A stretch of 64,000 nucleotides of DNA from Streptomyces sp. NRRL B-1347 (GCF_000720325.1 NZ_JOJM01000023.1:1-64000); one strand, 5' to 3'. Shown: positions 52,446 to 62,284, numbered from the stretch's first letter. Notes: generated by a model not told the origin, from the letters alone. Numbers and translations: made by a program.

Positions 52446-53786
52446 GTGTCCCCGACTCCCGGCCGCGTCACGGCGGTCGACACCTACGACATCCGGTTCC
52501 CCACCTCGCGGGAGCTCGACGGGTCCGACGCGATGAACCCGGACCCCGACTACTCGGCGGCCTACGTCGTCCTGCGCACCGACGCCGAGGACGGCCACGA
52601 AGGGCACGGCTTCACCTTCACCATCGGGCGCGGCAACGAGGTCCAGGTCGCCGCCGTCCAGGCGCTGCGCGCCCATGTCGTCGGACGCCCCCTGGACGAG
52701 CTGTGCGCCGACCCGGGCACGCTCAACCGCGATCTGATCGGGGACAGCCAGCTGCGCTGGCTCGGCCCCGAGAAGGGCGTGATGCACATGGCGATCGGCG
52801 CCGTCGTCAACGCCGTCTGGGACCTGGCCGCCAAGCGCGCCGCCAAGCCGCTGTGGCAGCTGCTCGCCGACGCCGACCCGGCCTGGCTCGTCTCCCAGGT
52901 CGACTTCCGCTACATCGCCGACGCCCTCACGCCCGAGGACGCCCTCGCGCTCCTGCGCTTGGGCCGCGGCGGCGCGGCCGCCCGCGAGACCCGGCTGCGG
53001 CAGTACGGCTACCCCGGCTACACCACCTCGCCCGGCTGGCTCGGCTACAGCGACGAGAAGCTCACCCGCCTCGCCCGCCAGGCAGTCGCCGACGGCTTCA
53101 CCCAGATCAAGCTCAAGGTCGGCGCCGACCTCGCCGACGACGTCCGCCGCTGCCGCGCCGCCCGCGCCGCCATCGGCCCCGGCATCCGCCTGGCCATCGA
53201 CGCCAACCAGCGCTGGAACCGGGACGAGGCGGTGCGCTGGACCCGCGCCCTCGCCGAGTTCGACCCGTACTGGGTGGAGGAGCCCACCAGCCCCGACGAC
53301 GTCCTCGCGCACGCCGCGATCCGCGACGCCGTCGCCCCCGTGAAGGTCGCCACCGGCGAACACGTGCAGAACCGCATCGTGTTCAAACAGCTGCTCCAGG
53401 CGGGCGCCGTCGACGTCCTCCAGATCGACGCGGCCCGCGTCGGCGGCGTCAACGAGAACCTCGCGATCCTGCTGCTCGCCGCCCGCTTCGGCGTCCCGGT
53501 CTGCCCGCACGCGGGCGGCGTCGGCCTGTGCGAACTCGTCCAGCACCTGTCGATGTTCGACTACGTGGCCCTGTCCGGCACCACCGAGAACCGCGTCATC
53601 GAGTACGTCGACCACCTCCACGAACACTTCACCGACCCCGTGGAGGTGCGCGGCGGGCACTACACCGCGCCCACCGCCCCCGGGTTCTCGGCGACGATGC
53701 GCGCCGAGTCCATCGCCCGGTACACCTACCCCGACGGCGCGTTCTGGGCCGCCGACCGCGCCCGGCGCGAGGGAGCAGCCGCATGA
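52446..53786 (+). CDS. L-fuconate dehydratase (enolase superfamily)
   Basis: A 446-aa enolase-superfamily enzyme converting L-fuconate to 2-keto-3-deoxy-L-fuconate. It has the KxK bases (Lys222, Lys224), metal ligands Asp252 (AIDANQRW), Glu278 (WVEEP) and Glu305 (TGEHVQN), and a HAGG segment carrying the acid/base His. The N-terminal [20 protein letters not shown] block is characteristic of fuconate dehydratases. The GTG at 52446 starts it 38 bases after the permease. Coupled to the next gene by ATGA. Confidence 0.92.
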   Translation: MSPTPGRVTAVDTYDIRFPTSRELDGSDAMNPDPDYSAAYVVLRTDAEDGHEGHGFTFTIGRGNEVQVAAVQALRAHVVGRPLDELCADPGTLNRDLIGDSQLRWLGPEKGVMHMAIGAVVNAVWDLAAKRAAKPLWQLLADADPAWLVSQVDFRYIADALTPEDALALLRLGRGGAAARETRLRQYGYPGYTTSPGWLGYSDEKLTRLARQAVADGFTQIKLKVGADLADDVRRCRAARAAIGPGIRLAIDANQRWNRDEAVRWTRALAEFDPYWVEEPTSPDDVLAHAAIRDAVAPVKVATGEHVQNRIVFKQLLQAGAVDVLQIDAARVGGVNENLAILLLAARFGVPVCPHAGGVGLCELVQHLSMFDYVALSGTTENRVIEYVDHLHEHFTDPVEVRGGHYTAPTAPGFSATMRAESIARYTYPDGAFWAADRARREGAAA

Positions 53787-54541
53787 CGGACTTCGAAGGC
53801 CTGAACGCCCTGGTCACCGGCGGCGCGTCCGGCATCGGCCGGGCCACCGCGGAGCTCCTGGCCGCGCGCGGCGCCCACGTCGCCGTGCTCGACCTGGACC
53901 CGAGCGGCGTGGCCGGGCCGCTGCGCGCGTACCCCGCCGACGTCACCGACGACACGGCGGTACGGGCCGCGGTCGCGGCGGCGGCCGCCGACCTGGGCGG
54001 CCTGGACGTCCTGGTCAACAACGCGGGCATCGGCGCGCAGGGCACCGTGGCCGACCACGACGACGCGCAGTGGCGCGCCGTCCTCGACGTCAACGTCCTC
54101 GGCCTGGTCCGCACCACCCGCGCCGCCCTGCCGCACCTGCGCCGCTCCGCGCACGCGGCGATCGTCAACACCTGCTCCATCGCCGCGACCGCGGGACTGC
54201 CGCGGCGCGCGCTGTACTCGGCCTCCAAGGGCGCCGTGCTCTCCCTGACCCTCGCCATGGCGGCCGACCACGTCCGCGAGGGCATCCGGGTGAACTGCGT
54301 CAACCCCGGAACCGTGGACACGCCCTGGGTCGGCCGCCTGCTCGACGCCGCCCCCGACCCGGCCGCCGAACGCGCCGCCCTGGAGGCGCGCCAGCCCACG
54401 GGCCGCCTGGTGAGCGCGGAAGAAGTCGCCGCCGCCATCGCGTACTTGGCCAGCCCGCTGTCCGGCGCCACCACCGGCACGGCGCTCGCGGTCGACGGCG
54501 GGATGCAGGGCCTGCGGCTCAGGCCCCCGGCCCCCCGGTGA
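53783..54541 (+). CDS. SDR dehydrogenase, probable 2-keto-3-deoxy-L-fuconate dehydrogenase
   Basis: A 252-aa classical SDR enzyme with cofactor site [12 protein letters not shown], and the active-site Ser and YxxxK (YSASK). In the fucose pathway the next step after dehydration is oxidation of 2-keto-3-deoxy-L-fuconate to the 2,4-diketo acid, which this enzyme probably does. Overlaps both neighbours by four bases. Oxidation of L-fucose itself is an alternative role. Confidence 0.85.
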   Translation: MTDFEGLNALVTGGASGIGRATAELLAARGAHVAVLDLDPSGVAGPLRAYPADVTDDTAVRAAVAAAAADLGGLDVLVNNAGIGAQGTVADHDDAQWRAVLDVNVLGLVRTTRAALPHLRRSAHAAIVNTCSIAATAGLPRRALYSASKGAVLSLTLAMAADHVREGIRVNCVNPGTVDTPWVGRLLDAAPDPAAERAALEARQPTGRLVSAEEVAAAIAYLASPLSGATTGTALAVDGGMQGLRLRPPAPR

Positions 54542-55548
54542 ACGGCAACCGCACCCGGCGCCTGGGCCGCGGCCCGGTCGCCGTCGGCGCGCTGTCCCTC
54601 GGCGGCGCGGGCCTCGGCAACCTCTACGCGCCGGTCGGCGACGAGGACGCGGCCCGCACCCTCGACGCGGCCTGGGACGCGGGCCTGCGCTCCTTCGACA
54701 CGGCCCCGCACTACGGCCTCGGCCTGTCCGAACGCAGGCTCGGCGCCGCCCTGCGCGGGCGCCCTCGGGACGCGTACACGATCTCCACCAAGGTGGGGCG
54801 GATCCTGGAGCCGGTCACCGGACCCGTCCGCGGCGACGACCTGTCCGACGGCGGCTTCGCCGTGCCCGCCGCGCACCGCCGCCGCTGGGACTTCAGCGCG
54901 GACGGGATACGCCGCTCCCTGGAGTCGAGCCTGACCCGGCTCGGCCTCGACCGCGTGGACGTCGTCTACCTCCACGACCCGGACGACCACGGCGAACAGG
55001 CCTTCCGCGAGGGCTATCCGGCCCTGGAGCGGCTGCGCGCCGAAGGTGTCGTGGGCGCGATCGGCGCGGGCATGAACCAGGCGGCGATGCTCACCCGCTT
55101 CGTCCGCGACACGGACGTGGACGCCGTGCTGTGCGCGGGCCGCTACACCCTCCTCGACCACCGGGCGCTGCCCGCGCTGCTGCCCGCCGCGCACGAGCGC
55201 GGTGTGTCGGTCGTCATCGGCGGAGTCTTCAACTCCGGCCTCCTCGCCGACCCCAGGGACGGGGCGCGCTTCGACTACGCGCAGGCGCCGCCCGCCCTGC
55301 TCGACCGCGCCCGGCGGCTGCGGGCGGTCGCCGGACGGCACGGCATCGGGCTGCGCGCCGCCGCCCTCGCCTTCCCGTTCGGGCACCCGGCGGTGGCGAG
55401 CGTCCTCGTCGGCGTCCACGCCCCGCACCACGTGCGGGACGCGGTGGCGCAGTTCGCCGTGGACGTCCCCGCCGCGTTCTGGGAAGAGGCACGGGCCCTC
55501 GGTCTGCTGCCGCCGCACGTGCCCGTACCGGGCGACGAGACGTCATGA
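54538..55548 (+). CDS. Aldo/keto reductase, probable L-fucose dehydrogenase
   Basis: A 336-aa aldo/keto reductase with the catalytic Asp/Tyr in FDTAPHYG, Lys in STKVGR and His in YLHDPDD. It resembles D-threo-aldose 1-dehydrogenases, which oxidise L-fucose to L-fuconolactone, the first step of the pathway. GTG start in a GTGA overlap with the SDR gene. Confidence 0.88.
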   Translation: MNGNRTRRLGRGPVAVGALSLGGAGLGNLYAPVGDEDAARTLDAAWDAGLRSFDTAPHYGLGLSERRLGAALRGRPRDAYTISTKVGRILEPVTGPVRGDDLSDGGFAVPAAHRRRWDFSADGIRRSLESSLTRLGLDRVDVVYLHDPDDHGEQAFREGYPALERLRAEGVVGAIGAGMNQAAMLTRFVRDTDVDAVLCAGRYTLLDHRALPALLPAAHERGVSVVIGGVFNSGLLADPRDGARFDYAQAPPALLDRARRLRAVAGRHGIGLRAAALAFPFGHPAVASVLVGVHAPHHVRDAVAQFAVDVPAAFWEEARALGLLPPHVPVPGDETS

Positions 55549-55564
55549 GGAAGGAGGGGCCGGC

Positions 55565-55879
55565 GTGAGAGTCGCCCTGCACACCAAGGTCCGCACGGAC
55601 CGGATCGACGCGTACGAGGCCGCCCACCGGGAGGTCCCCGCCGAGCTGGCGGCGGCGATCCACGCGGCGGGCGCCACGGCCTGGACGATCTGGCGCAGCG
55701 GAAGCGACCTGTTCCACGTCGTGGAGTGCGACGACTACGCCCGGCTGCTCGCGGCGCTGGAGCGGCTGCCGGTCAACGTCGCCTGGCAGGCCCGCATGGC
55801 CGAGCTGCTCGACGCGGTCCACGACTACTCCGCCGCGGGCGCAGACGCGGCCCTGCCCGTCGTGTGGGAGCTGCCGTGA
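55565..55879 (+). CDS. L-fucose/L-rhamnose mutarotase family protein
   Basis: A 104-aa protein of the RhaM family, which interconverts alpha and beta anomers of 6-deoxy sugars. The N-terminal RVALHTKVRTDRIDAYEAAH block with its His is typical. It would supply the anomer used by the dehydrogenase. The GTG at 55565 has GGAGGGG about six bases upstream. Coupled to the lactonase by GTGA. Confidence 0.88.
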   Translation: MRVALHTKVRTDRIDAYEAAHREVPAELAAAIHAAGATAWTIWRSGSDLFHVVECDDYARLLAALERLPVNVAWQARMAELLDAVHDYSAAGADAALPVVWELP

Positions 55880-56817
55880 CGCGAGCGACCGAGGCAACCC
55901 CCTTGACTGAGACGGTCGTTGACGCCCATCACCACGTGTGGGACCTCGCCGTGCGCGACCAGGAGTGGCTCGCCGGGCCCGCGATGGCCCCGATCCGGCG
56001 CGGCTTCTCGCTCGCCGACCTCGCGCCGCACGCCCGCGCGCACGGCGTCGCCGCCACCGTCCTCGTGCAGACCGTCACCGTGGCCGATGAGACCCCGGAG
56101 CTCCTCGCCCTCGCGGCCACCGACGGCCTGGTCGCCGGGGTGGTCGGCTGGACCGACCTCACCCGGCCCGACGTCGCCGAGACCCTGGCCGCGCTCCGCG
56201 AACTCCCCGGCGGGCGCCACCTGGTGGGCATCCGCCACCAGGTGCAGGGCGACCCCGACCCCGAGTGGCTGCTGCGCGCCGACACGCGGCGCGGCCTCGC
56301 CGCCGTGGCGGCCGCGGGGCTCGTGTACGACCTCGTGGTGCGCCCGGACCAGCTGCCGCTGTGCGCCGAGGCCGCCGCGCGCCTGCCCGGGCTCACCTTC
56401 GTCCTCGACCACCTGGGCAAACCGCCCGTGGCGTCCGGCGCCCTCGAACCCTGGGCGTCGTCCCTGCGCGCCCTCGCGACCCCGCCGAACACCGTCTGCA
56501 AGCTCTCGGGCCTGGTGACCGAGGCCGACTGGGCGACCTGGACGACGGCCGACCTGCGCCCCTACGCCGACACGGCCCTGGAGGCCTTCGGCCCCGGACG
56601 GCTCATGTTCGGCTCGGACTGGCCGGTGTGCGGACTCGCCGCCTCGTACGGTCAAGTCGTCGACACCGCACGGGAGTTGACGGCAGGACTGACCGGCGCC
56701 GAGCGCGCCCGGGTGTTCGCGGGCACGGCCCGGCGCGTGTACGGCCTGCCGGACCGGGCCCCGGGCGACGGCCTCAGCCCTCCTGGTCCGGCGGGCCCGC
56801 CGGGACCGCGGGGGTGA
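55876..56817 (+). CDS. L-fuconolactone hydrolase (amidohydrolase 2 family)
   Basis: A 313-aa TIM-barrel amidohydrolase opening L-fuconolactone to L-fuconate. Metal and catalytic residues are in DAHHHVWD, IRHQVQ, VLDHLGKP and the late SDWPVC Asp. It is the last gene of the fucose operon; its final 44 bases overlap the convergent small gene. The tail after about residue 290 is Pro/Gly-rich and may be an artefact of that overlap. The hydrolase expected to split the 2,4-diketo acid is not in this operon. Confidence 0.9.
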   Translation: MTRATEATPLTETVVDAHHHVWDLAVRDQEWLAGPAMAPIRRGFSLADLAPHARAHGVAATVLVQTVTVADETPELLALAATDGLVAGVVGWTDLTRPDVAETLAALRELPGGRHLVGIRHQVQGDPDPEWLLRADTRRGLAAVAAAGLVYDLVVRPDQLPLCAEAAARLPGLTFVLDHLGKPPVASGALEPWASSLRALATPPNTVCKLSGLVTEADWATWTTADLRPYADTALEAFGPGRLMFGSDWPVCGLAASYGQVVDTARELTAGLTGAERARVFAGTARRVYGLPDRAPGDGLSPPGPAGPPGPRG

Positions 56818-57019
56818 CCCCGGCGGGACCCTCCGGCGGCAGGGCCTCCTCCTCGGGGAGCTCCTCGGCCTTGGGGCCGTGCGTGCCGCGCGGCGGTCCC
56901 GCCCAGATGCCCAGGTCGTCGAGGTCGTCCGGGTCGCTGGGGCCGTCGGGTGCATCGGGTACGCCGGGTGTGACGGACACGCGGCCCGCGTCGGCGGTCG
57001 GGGCGTCAGGATCGGTCAT
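56774..57019 (-). CDS. Small acidic protein, end of the CHAT operon
   Basis: An 81-aa, very acidic, Pro/Gly/Asp-rich protein with no hydrophobic segment, probably largely unstructured. The ATG at 57019 has GAGGAG seven bases upstream and overlaps the DUF6338 gene by 14 bases, which supports a real gene. The only compact motif is DDLGIWAGPPRGTHG (about residues 34-48). Function unknown; it may be an adaptor or substrate of the CHAT protein. Confidence 0.75.
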   Translation of the reverse strand: MTDPDAPTADAGRVSVTPGVPDAPDGPSDPDDLDDLGIWAGPPRGTHGPKAEELPEEEALPPEGPAGVTPAVPAGPPDQEG

Positions 57020-57659
57020 CGGTGTCTCCTCGGGTCCTGCGGCGTGGTTCGTAGATCTCCACGAGGTCCAGGTCGCTCGCGCGCACGTAGAGGCCGCCCG
57101 TCTGGGGCAGCCGCGGTCCGAACGAGCCGTCGGCCTCCATGCGGTACTGGGATTCCAGGAAGAGGTCACCGGGCTGTGGGTAGGCGGAGGCGCGCGAGCG
57201 CGTTCCGTACCAGCCTCCCGCCCAGCCGCCGTTCTTGAGCCGCACGCGGACGTAACAGACCCCGCGGTCCTGGAACAGGGCGTCCCACGCCGTGGGGGTG
57301 CGCTCGTGCAGGGCCGCGCGCCGCCGCCGCACCCAGCGGGCCTCCACCAGGGCGACCAGGGCGGGCACCGCGACGGCGAGCAGCAGCAGGCACAGGCCGA
57401 ACACGCGCGGATGGTCGCCGACGCCCGCCAGCGGAGCCTTCCGGTCGCCCCGCAGAAGGCGGACGAGCTGGGGCCCGGCGGCGATCAGGTACACCGTGTC
57501 GAGCAGGACGCCCACGCCGAGGGCGCGCAGGATCCGGTTGCCGCTCTCCTGCTCGGCCTCCCGGATGCCGAGGAACCCCTCCCTGGCGAAGAGGTACGTG
57601 GTGCCGGGCAGGACGAGGAGCACCACGATCGCCAGCTGCTGGACGGTGCCCGGCGTCAT
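57006..57659 (-). CDS. DUF6338-family membrane protein
   Basis: A 217-aa protein matching what I recall of DUF6338. Three hydrophobic segments (about residues 5-24, 43-62 and 85-106) are followed by a soluble tail with the GGWAGGWYGTRSRASAYP block and DLFLESQYRM. It probably anchors a complex at the membrane. The ATG at 57659 overlaps the stop of the TPR gene (ATGA) and has AAGGAG seven bases upstream. Biochemical role unknown. Confidence 0.85.
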   Translation of the reverse strand: MTPGTVQQLAIVVLLVLPGTTYLFAREGFLGIREAEQESGNRILRALGVGVLLDTVYLIAAGPQLVRLLRGDRKAPLAGVGDHPRVFGLCLLLLAVAVPALVALVEARWVRRRRAALHERTPTAWDALFQDRGVCYVRVRLKNGGWAGGWYGTRSRASAYPQPGDLFLESQYRMEADGSFGPRLPQTGGLYVRASDLDLVEIYEPRRRTRGDTDDRS

Positions 57660-58786
57660 CCGCGTCTCCTTCGCCATGTCCGTCGGCCGCGTCTGCCGCC
57701 GCCCCGGCCGCCCCCGCCCCGGCCGCCGGTCGGGCCGTCCCGCCGGGCCTCCCAGGCCACACCTTGCGCCAGTTGCCGCAGATCGTCCAGGTCGCCCAGG
57801 TGCGCGCGCAGCTTCACCCAGTCGCCCTGCGCCTTGCCGACCTTCGCCACCTCCTCCCCGGCCCGGCCGAGCAGCTCGGCCGCGGCGCCCGCCGCGTCCT
57901 CGTCGGCGGCCTGCGCCCAGGTGAGCCGGGCGAGCACGAGCAGGAGGAAGGCGGCGAGCATCCGCTGCGGCTCCCGGGTGCGCCGCCGCAGAAGGAGCAG
58001 CGCGCGCGAGAAGCAGGTCGTCGCGCGGTCGGGCCGCTCCCGCGACAGGCTCTCCACCCCGTCGGCGACGAGGGCGTGCACCTCCGTGAGGACACCGGGG
58101 CCGAGCGTGGGCGCGCCCGCCTCGCCGGTGAGCAGTCGGTCCGCCTCCTGGAGGTGGCGCACCGTCTCGCGCCGCATCGTCCGGGCCCCGCCCAGGGACT
58201 CGCTGAGGACCAGCATCCGGTCCAGCGCGTCGACGGCTTCGGCCGCCCGCCCCCGCGCGAGGAGGGCCGCGCCCAGCAGGCCGCAGGCCCGTGCCGCCTG
58301 CGGCCGCTGGCCCGCCGCTTCGAAGACGGCGCGGCACTCCTGGAGGAAGGCCAGCTCGCGCTCGCCCGTGGGCTGCCCGGACTCGAGCGCGAGCAAGGCG
58401 TTGCTCCCGGCCTTGCCCAGCGTCTCCCGCAGGTCGGCCCGGCGGCAGTGCGTCCAGCTCTCCAGGTACGAGTCGAGTCCTTGCGCGAGGTCACCGGCCT
58501 GGCTGTGGGCCACGCCCAGGTTCAGCCGCACGTGGCCGAGGAGGGCGGAGTCGCCGGAGGCCTGTTCGGTGGCGATGCGCAGAGCCCGCCGCCCGGTGCT
58601 GATCGCCTCGGCGTAGCGCTCCTCTTCCGCGTAGGCCTGGCAGAGGAAGCAGAGGAGGTAGGCCAGGGTTTCGGGGGAGGTCGTGTCCCGGAGCCCGGGG
58701 AGCTCGACGAGCTGGAGGTACGCGATCCGCGCGTACGCGGGCATCCGCTCCAGGTCCGCGAAGTCCCGGAAGGGCGGCGGCTTCAT
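57656..58786 (-). CDS. TPR-like helical protein, CHAT operon
   Basis: A 376-aa protein made mainly of helical repeats of the TPR type; the clearest lie at about residues 35-110 and 130-190 (RLNLGVAHSQAGDLAQGLDSYL). The last 25 residues are Gly/Arg-rich, a likely nucleic-acid or acidic-protein binding tail. The ATG overlaps the CHAT gene's stop (ATGA). It probably scaffolds or senses for the CHAT protein. Confidence 0.85.
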   Translation of the reverse strand: MKPPPFRDFADLERMPAYARIAYLQLVELPGLRDTTSPETLAYLLCFLCQAYAEEERYAEAISTGRRALRIATEQASGDSALLGHVRLNLGVAHSQAGDLAQGLDSYLESWTHCRRADLRETLGKAGSNALLALESGQPTGERELAFLQECRAVFEAAGQRPQAARACGLLGAALLARGRAAEAVDALDRMLVLSESLGGARTMRRETVRHLQEADRLLTGEAGAPTLGPGVLTEVHALVADGVESLSRERPDRATTCFSRALLLLRRRTREPQRMLAAFLLLVLARLTWAQAADEDAAGAAAELLGRAGEEVAKVGKAQGDWVKLRAHLGDLDDLRQLAQGVAWEARRDGPTGGRGGGGRGGGRRGRRTWRRRRG

Positions 58787-61700
58787 GTGCCCACCAGAGC
58801 GAAGGGCGCCCACAAGTAGGGGTGCGCGAAGGGCCGTTCGGGCACGCCGTCGGCCGTGAGGCGGTGCCGGACCTCGGCGGGAAGCAGGTCAAGGGCGAGG
58901 AGTTCGGGCACGGTCGCGGCCCGCAGCCACAGCTGGGCTCCCCGCAGGGCGCTCGCCGGAGTGGCGGGCCCGGGCGGTGGCGGCGCACCGGGGTCAGGGC
59001 CGTCGTCGAGGCCGAGCAGCCGCCGGTAGCAGGCGAGCATCAGCAGGACGGCCGCGGTGTCGCGCGCCTCCCACTGCGTGCACACCACCCCGGCCCCGCC
59101 CGCGAGCATGATGCCCGTGGGCAGGCCGATCGCCTCGTCGGGCAGCCGGGCGTCCACGAGCCCCGACTCGCAGGCGGACAGGGTCACAAGCCGGGCGCGC
59201 TCCAGCGGCCGGGGCCGGGCGTCGAGCAGAGCGGCCAGGGTGACGCGGCCGCCGTCCAGGTCGAGCCCGGAGGCGAGCGGGTCGTCGGGGTCGTAGGCGC
59301 CGTGGCAGGCCAGATGGACGTGGGTGGCACGGGCCAGCTCCGCCAGCAGGTCCCGGGTCACGTGGTGGCCCTCGCCCGCGGCGGCGAAGAGGCGGGTGAG
59401 CGCCCGCGCCTCCTGGGCGGCGAGGATGCCGCTGTCCGCGCCGGAGTCGGACGCCGCGACGAGGACGGGCGCGGACGGCGCGGCGGCGGCCCGCCGCCGG
59501 GCCGCGAGGAGCAGCCGCACCGACGGGGCGTAGGCCACCGCGTGCGTGACGAGCAGCGGTTCGCCGGTCGCCGGGAGCGTCGCGGCGTGCAGCGGAAGGT
59601 GGGCGAGCGGACCGCAGGCCACCACGGCCGCGCCCGCAGCGGCCGGGCCGAGGGCGTCGGCGAGCGGCGCGACCAGGCGCTCCCCGAGCCGGGCGAGGAG
59701 GGGCCGCAGCCCGCGCCCGTCGGCGCGGGCGGCCGCGGCGACCTCGCGGGCCAGACCGGTGGCCTCCGTGACGGTCAGCGGCGAGCGGACGGCTTCGAGC
59801 TCCGGCCCCGCGTCGCCCGCGTGCCGGACGATCAGGGACACGCTCCCGGCGGGCGCGCAGGCCACGAAGCACAGCGGCTCCCCGGGCCGGGCCGCGGCGC
59901 GGACGTCGTCCCACGTCGTGTGCCGGAGGAACGTCCCCGTGCCGGGGAGTTCCCGGATCCGCGCGACGGCGGCCGCGAGCGCGGCACGGGCCTCCTCCAG
60001 GAGCGCGCCCACCTCGTACTCGGCGGACTCGATCCAGCGGCCGTCGCCCTCGGCGGAACGCGGCCTGCCGAGGTCGCGGTTGCGGGACTCCAGGGCCTGC
60101 ACGGCCTCGGCGGCCCGCACGTACGCGGCGTGCGCCTCCGGGTCCGTCCGGGCCACCTCGTCGAGCTGGGCGTGGTCCGGTGAGAGCGCCAGGTTGAAGG
60201 TCCGCGTCCGGCCCCGCTCCAGGCACAGCACCGCGTCCCGCGGCCGCCCCGCGCGGGCGAGCGCGTAGGCGGCCCGCTGGTGCAGATCGCCCGCCGACCG
60301 CAGGTGCCGCTCCCGCGAGGCGCTCACCAGGCAGTACCGGAACAGCTCGTCGTCGGCCGACACCGCCTGCTCGTACGCGGTGCCCGCCCGGGTCCAGTCG
60401 CCCTGCTCGGCGACGGCGTTCCCGAGGCCCGTCGCCACCTCCCGCAGGACCCGGGGCCGGTCGTGCGCCTGGGCCACGGCCGATTCGAGCGCGGTCACCT
60501 CCAGCTCCCGCAGCTCGGCGGCCCGGTCCGGGTCGAGCGCCCGGCAGCGCCGGGCCGCATCCGCCAACTGCCCCTGTGCGAGGGCGAGTTCGACCCTCGT
60601 GGGCAGCCCGTCGTAGGCGTCGACGGCCTCCCGTACGTGCCGCAGCGCCTGCCGGGCCTTCGCCACCGGATCGTCAGCCGCGCCCCGCTCGGCCTGCCGG
60701 AGCAGGGCGAAGCCGAGCTTGGTCGTGGTGCGGGCCCACAGATGCGGAGCGGTGCTCTTGGGGCGGTCCGCGAGCGCGGCCCGGTGCAGCCGCACCTCCT
60801 CGTCGTACTCGTCCAGGGCGTGGGCGATGAGGGCGAGTTTGTCGTAGGTGCTGGACGCCTCCAGGCGGTCACCGACGCGTTCGTAGATCGTGAGGGCGCG
60901 CTGCGCGTGCGCACGGGCCCTCAGGAGGTTGTCCCGCCGGACGCCACGGGTGCGCTTGAACAGCGAGACCGCGAGCCTGGCCTGGGTGTTGGCCCACTGC
61001 TCGGGGTCGGTCTCCTCCGACTCGACCTCGTTGAGCCGCTCGTACAGGCGGATCACCTGCTCCTGGTTCACGGCGGGGTCACCCTGCTGCCGGGCGTTGT
61101 ACGCCGCCGCGAGGTGGCTCTGGGCGTCGCACCACAGATGCTTGGCGTCGGCGGGGTCGAGCCGCTCGACGACGGGCTTCAGGAGGTCGATGGCCTCCTC
61201 GATGTCCTCAGGGCCGGACTGGGTGCCCCGCTCGACGAGCACGACCGCCAGCTCGGTGCGGGCCCGCGCCCACGTCTCCGCGGCCGTCTCCGGCTCCACC
61301 GCGGCCAGGGCCGTGCGCAGATGGCGCAGCGCGTGCTCCTGGTTGGCGCGGAAGTCGCCGATGGACCGGCGGCCGTAGGCGCGGCCCGCTTCGAGATGGG
61401 CGATGGCCCGGACCGGGGCGTGCTCGTCCCGGGTGAGGCCGCGGGCCGCGCGGACCAGCAGGCCGATGCCGCGCTCGACGTCGACCACGTCGCCCTCGCG
61501 GCGCATGGCGCACAGGGCCTGGCCCAGGCACATCCGGAGGGTGGTCCGCAGCTCGGGGTGGGTTTCGCCGTCGCCGAGCAGTTCGAGGCCCTGCTCGGCG
61601 AGGCGGACCAGCTCGTCGACCAGCGGCCCGTGCGTCACCGACCTGCCGAGGCCGGGCGGCCACTGATCGAGGATCCGCTCCAGGACCCGCAGCACCCGCT

Positions 61701-62160
61701 CCGGCGGCGGTCCGCTCGCGGGCTTGGCGGGGAACGAGCCGGACCGCTCCGCGGGGAGGTCGTCCGGGACGTAGGAGCGCAGGAACACCGACGCCGCCTC
61801 GAAGGGCAGCGGGACGACGCCCGACTCCTCGGCCTCCTCCGCGCTGACCGGCCCGAGCCGGTCGAGGAGGGCGTCCGCGTAGGTCTTGCGGTTCGCCTCG
61901 TCGGCCGCCGCCGACGAGGCCGGCGGGCAGAAGAAGAACAGCTGCGGGGAGGAGCGGCTGCCGTACACGAGCAGCGGCACCCCCCGGCGGGTCCTGGCCC
62001 CGCAGGCCGGGCACGTGACCGCCGGGATCTCGCCGCCGATCACCTTCGCGACCAGATCGGGGCGTGCGTCGGCGTCGACGGCCAGATACGTCTCGTCGTC
62101 CGCCGCCGCGCCGCAGTCCTGGCAGTTCCAGCGGAACCGCAGGACGGACGAGTAGTCCAT
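58783..62160 (-). CDS. CpXC-TPR-CHAT protein
   Basis: A 1125-aa protein that opens the operon. The N-terminus is a CpXC-type zinc ribbon (Cys13, Cys16, Cys50, Cys53) of about 170 residues. Helical TPR-type repeats cover about 200-640, and a CHAT caspase-like domain is C-terminal (about 780-1110). The catalytic dyad is His953 (LACHG) and Cys997 (LSACESG). The ATG at 62160 is chosen because it starts the zinc-ribbon core and follows a GGGGGGAA site. It is likely a protease switched on by a signal read through the ribbon or the repeats. Confidence 0.9.
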   Translation of the reverse strand: MDYSSVLRFRWNCQDCGAAADDETYLAVDADARPDLVAKVIGGEIPAVTCPACGARTRRGVPLLVYGSRSSPQLFFFCPPASSAAADEANRKTYADALLDRLGPVSAEEAEESGVVPLPFEAASVFLRSYVPDDLPAERSGSFPAKPASGPPPERVLRVLERILDQWPPGLGRSVTHGPLVDELVRLAEQGLELLGDGETHPELRTTLRMCLGQALCAMRREGDVVDVERGIGLLVRAARGLTRDEHAPVRAIAHLEAGRAYGRRSIGDFRANQEHALRHLRTALAAVEPETAAETWARARTELAVVLVERGTQSGPEDIEEAIDLLKPVVERLDPADAKHLWCDAQSHLAAAYNARQQGDPAVNQEQVIRLYERLNEVESEETDPEQWANTQARLAVSLFKRTRGVRRDNLLRARAHAQRALTIYERVGDRLEASSTYDKLALIAHALDEYDEEVRLHRAALADRPKSTAPHLWARTTTKLGFALLRQAERGAADDPVAKARQALRHVREAVDAYDGLPTRVELALAQGQLADAARRCRALDPDRAAELRELEVTALESAVAQAHDRPRVLREVATGLGNAVAEQGDWTRAGTAYEQAVSADDELFRYCLVSASRERHLRSAGDLHQRAAYALARAGRPRDAVLCLERGRTRTFNLALSPDHAQLDEVARTDPEAHAAYVRAAEAVQALESRNRDLGRPRSAEGDGRWIESAEYEVGALLEEARAALAAAVARIRELPGTGTFLRHTTWDDVRAAARPGEPLCFVACAPAGSVSLIVRHAGDAGPELEAVRSPLTVTEATGLAREVAAAARADGRGLRPLLARLGERLVAPLADALGPAAAGAAVVACGPLAHLPLHAATLPATGEPLLVTHAVAYAPSVRLLLAARRRAAAAPSAPVLVAASDSGADSGILAAQEARALTRLFAAAGEGHHVTRDLLAELARATHVHLACHGAYDPDDPLASGLDLDGGRVTLAALLDARPRPLERARLVTLSACESGLVDARLPDEAIGLPTGIMLAGGAGVVCTQWEARDTAAVLLMLACYRRLLGLDDGPDPGAPPPPGPATPASALRGAQLWLRAATVPELLALDLLPAEVRHRLTADGVPERPFAHPYLWAPFALVGT

Positions 62161-62284
62161 CGTTCCCCCCGGGAGGCGCCCGCCGCACCCCCTGGCGCGG
62201 GCCCTTCCTCTCCCTTGGAGGGCACGGTAGGGGCCGGGCACCGAGAGTGTCCACGCCGCGCGACAAGGCGGCCGTGCCGGAGTA

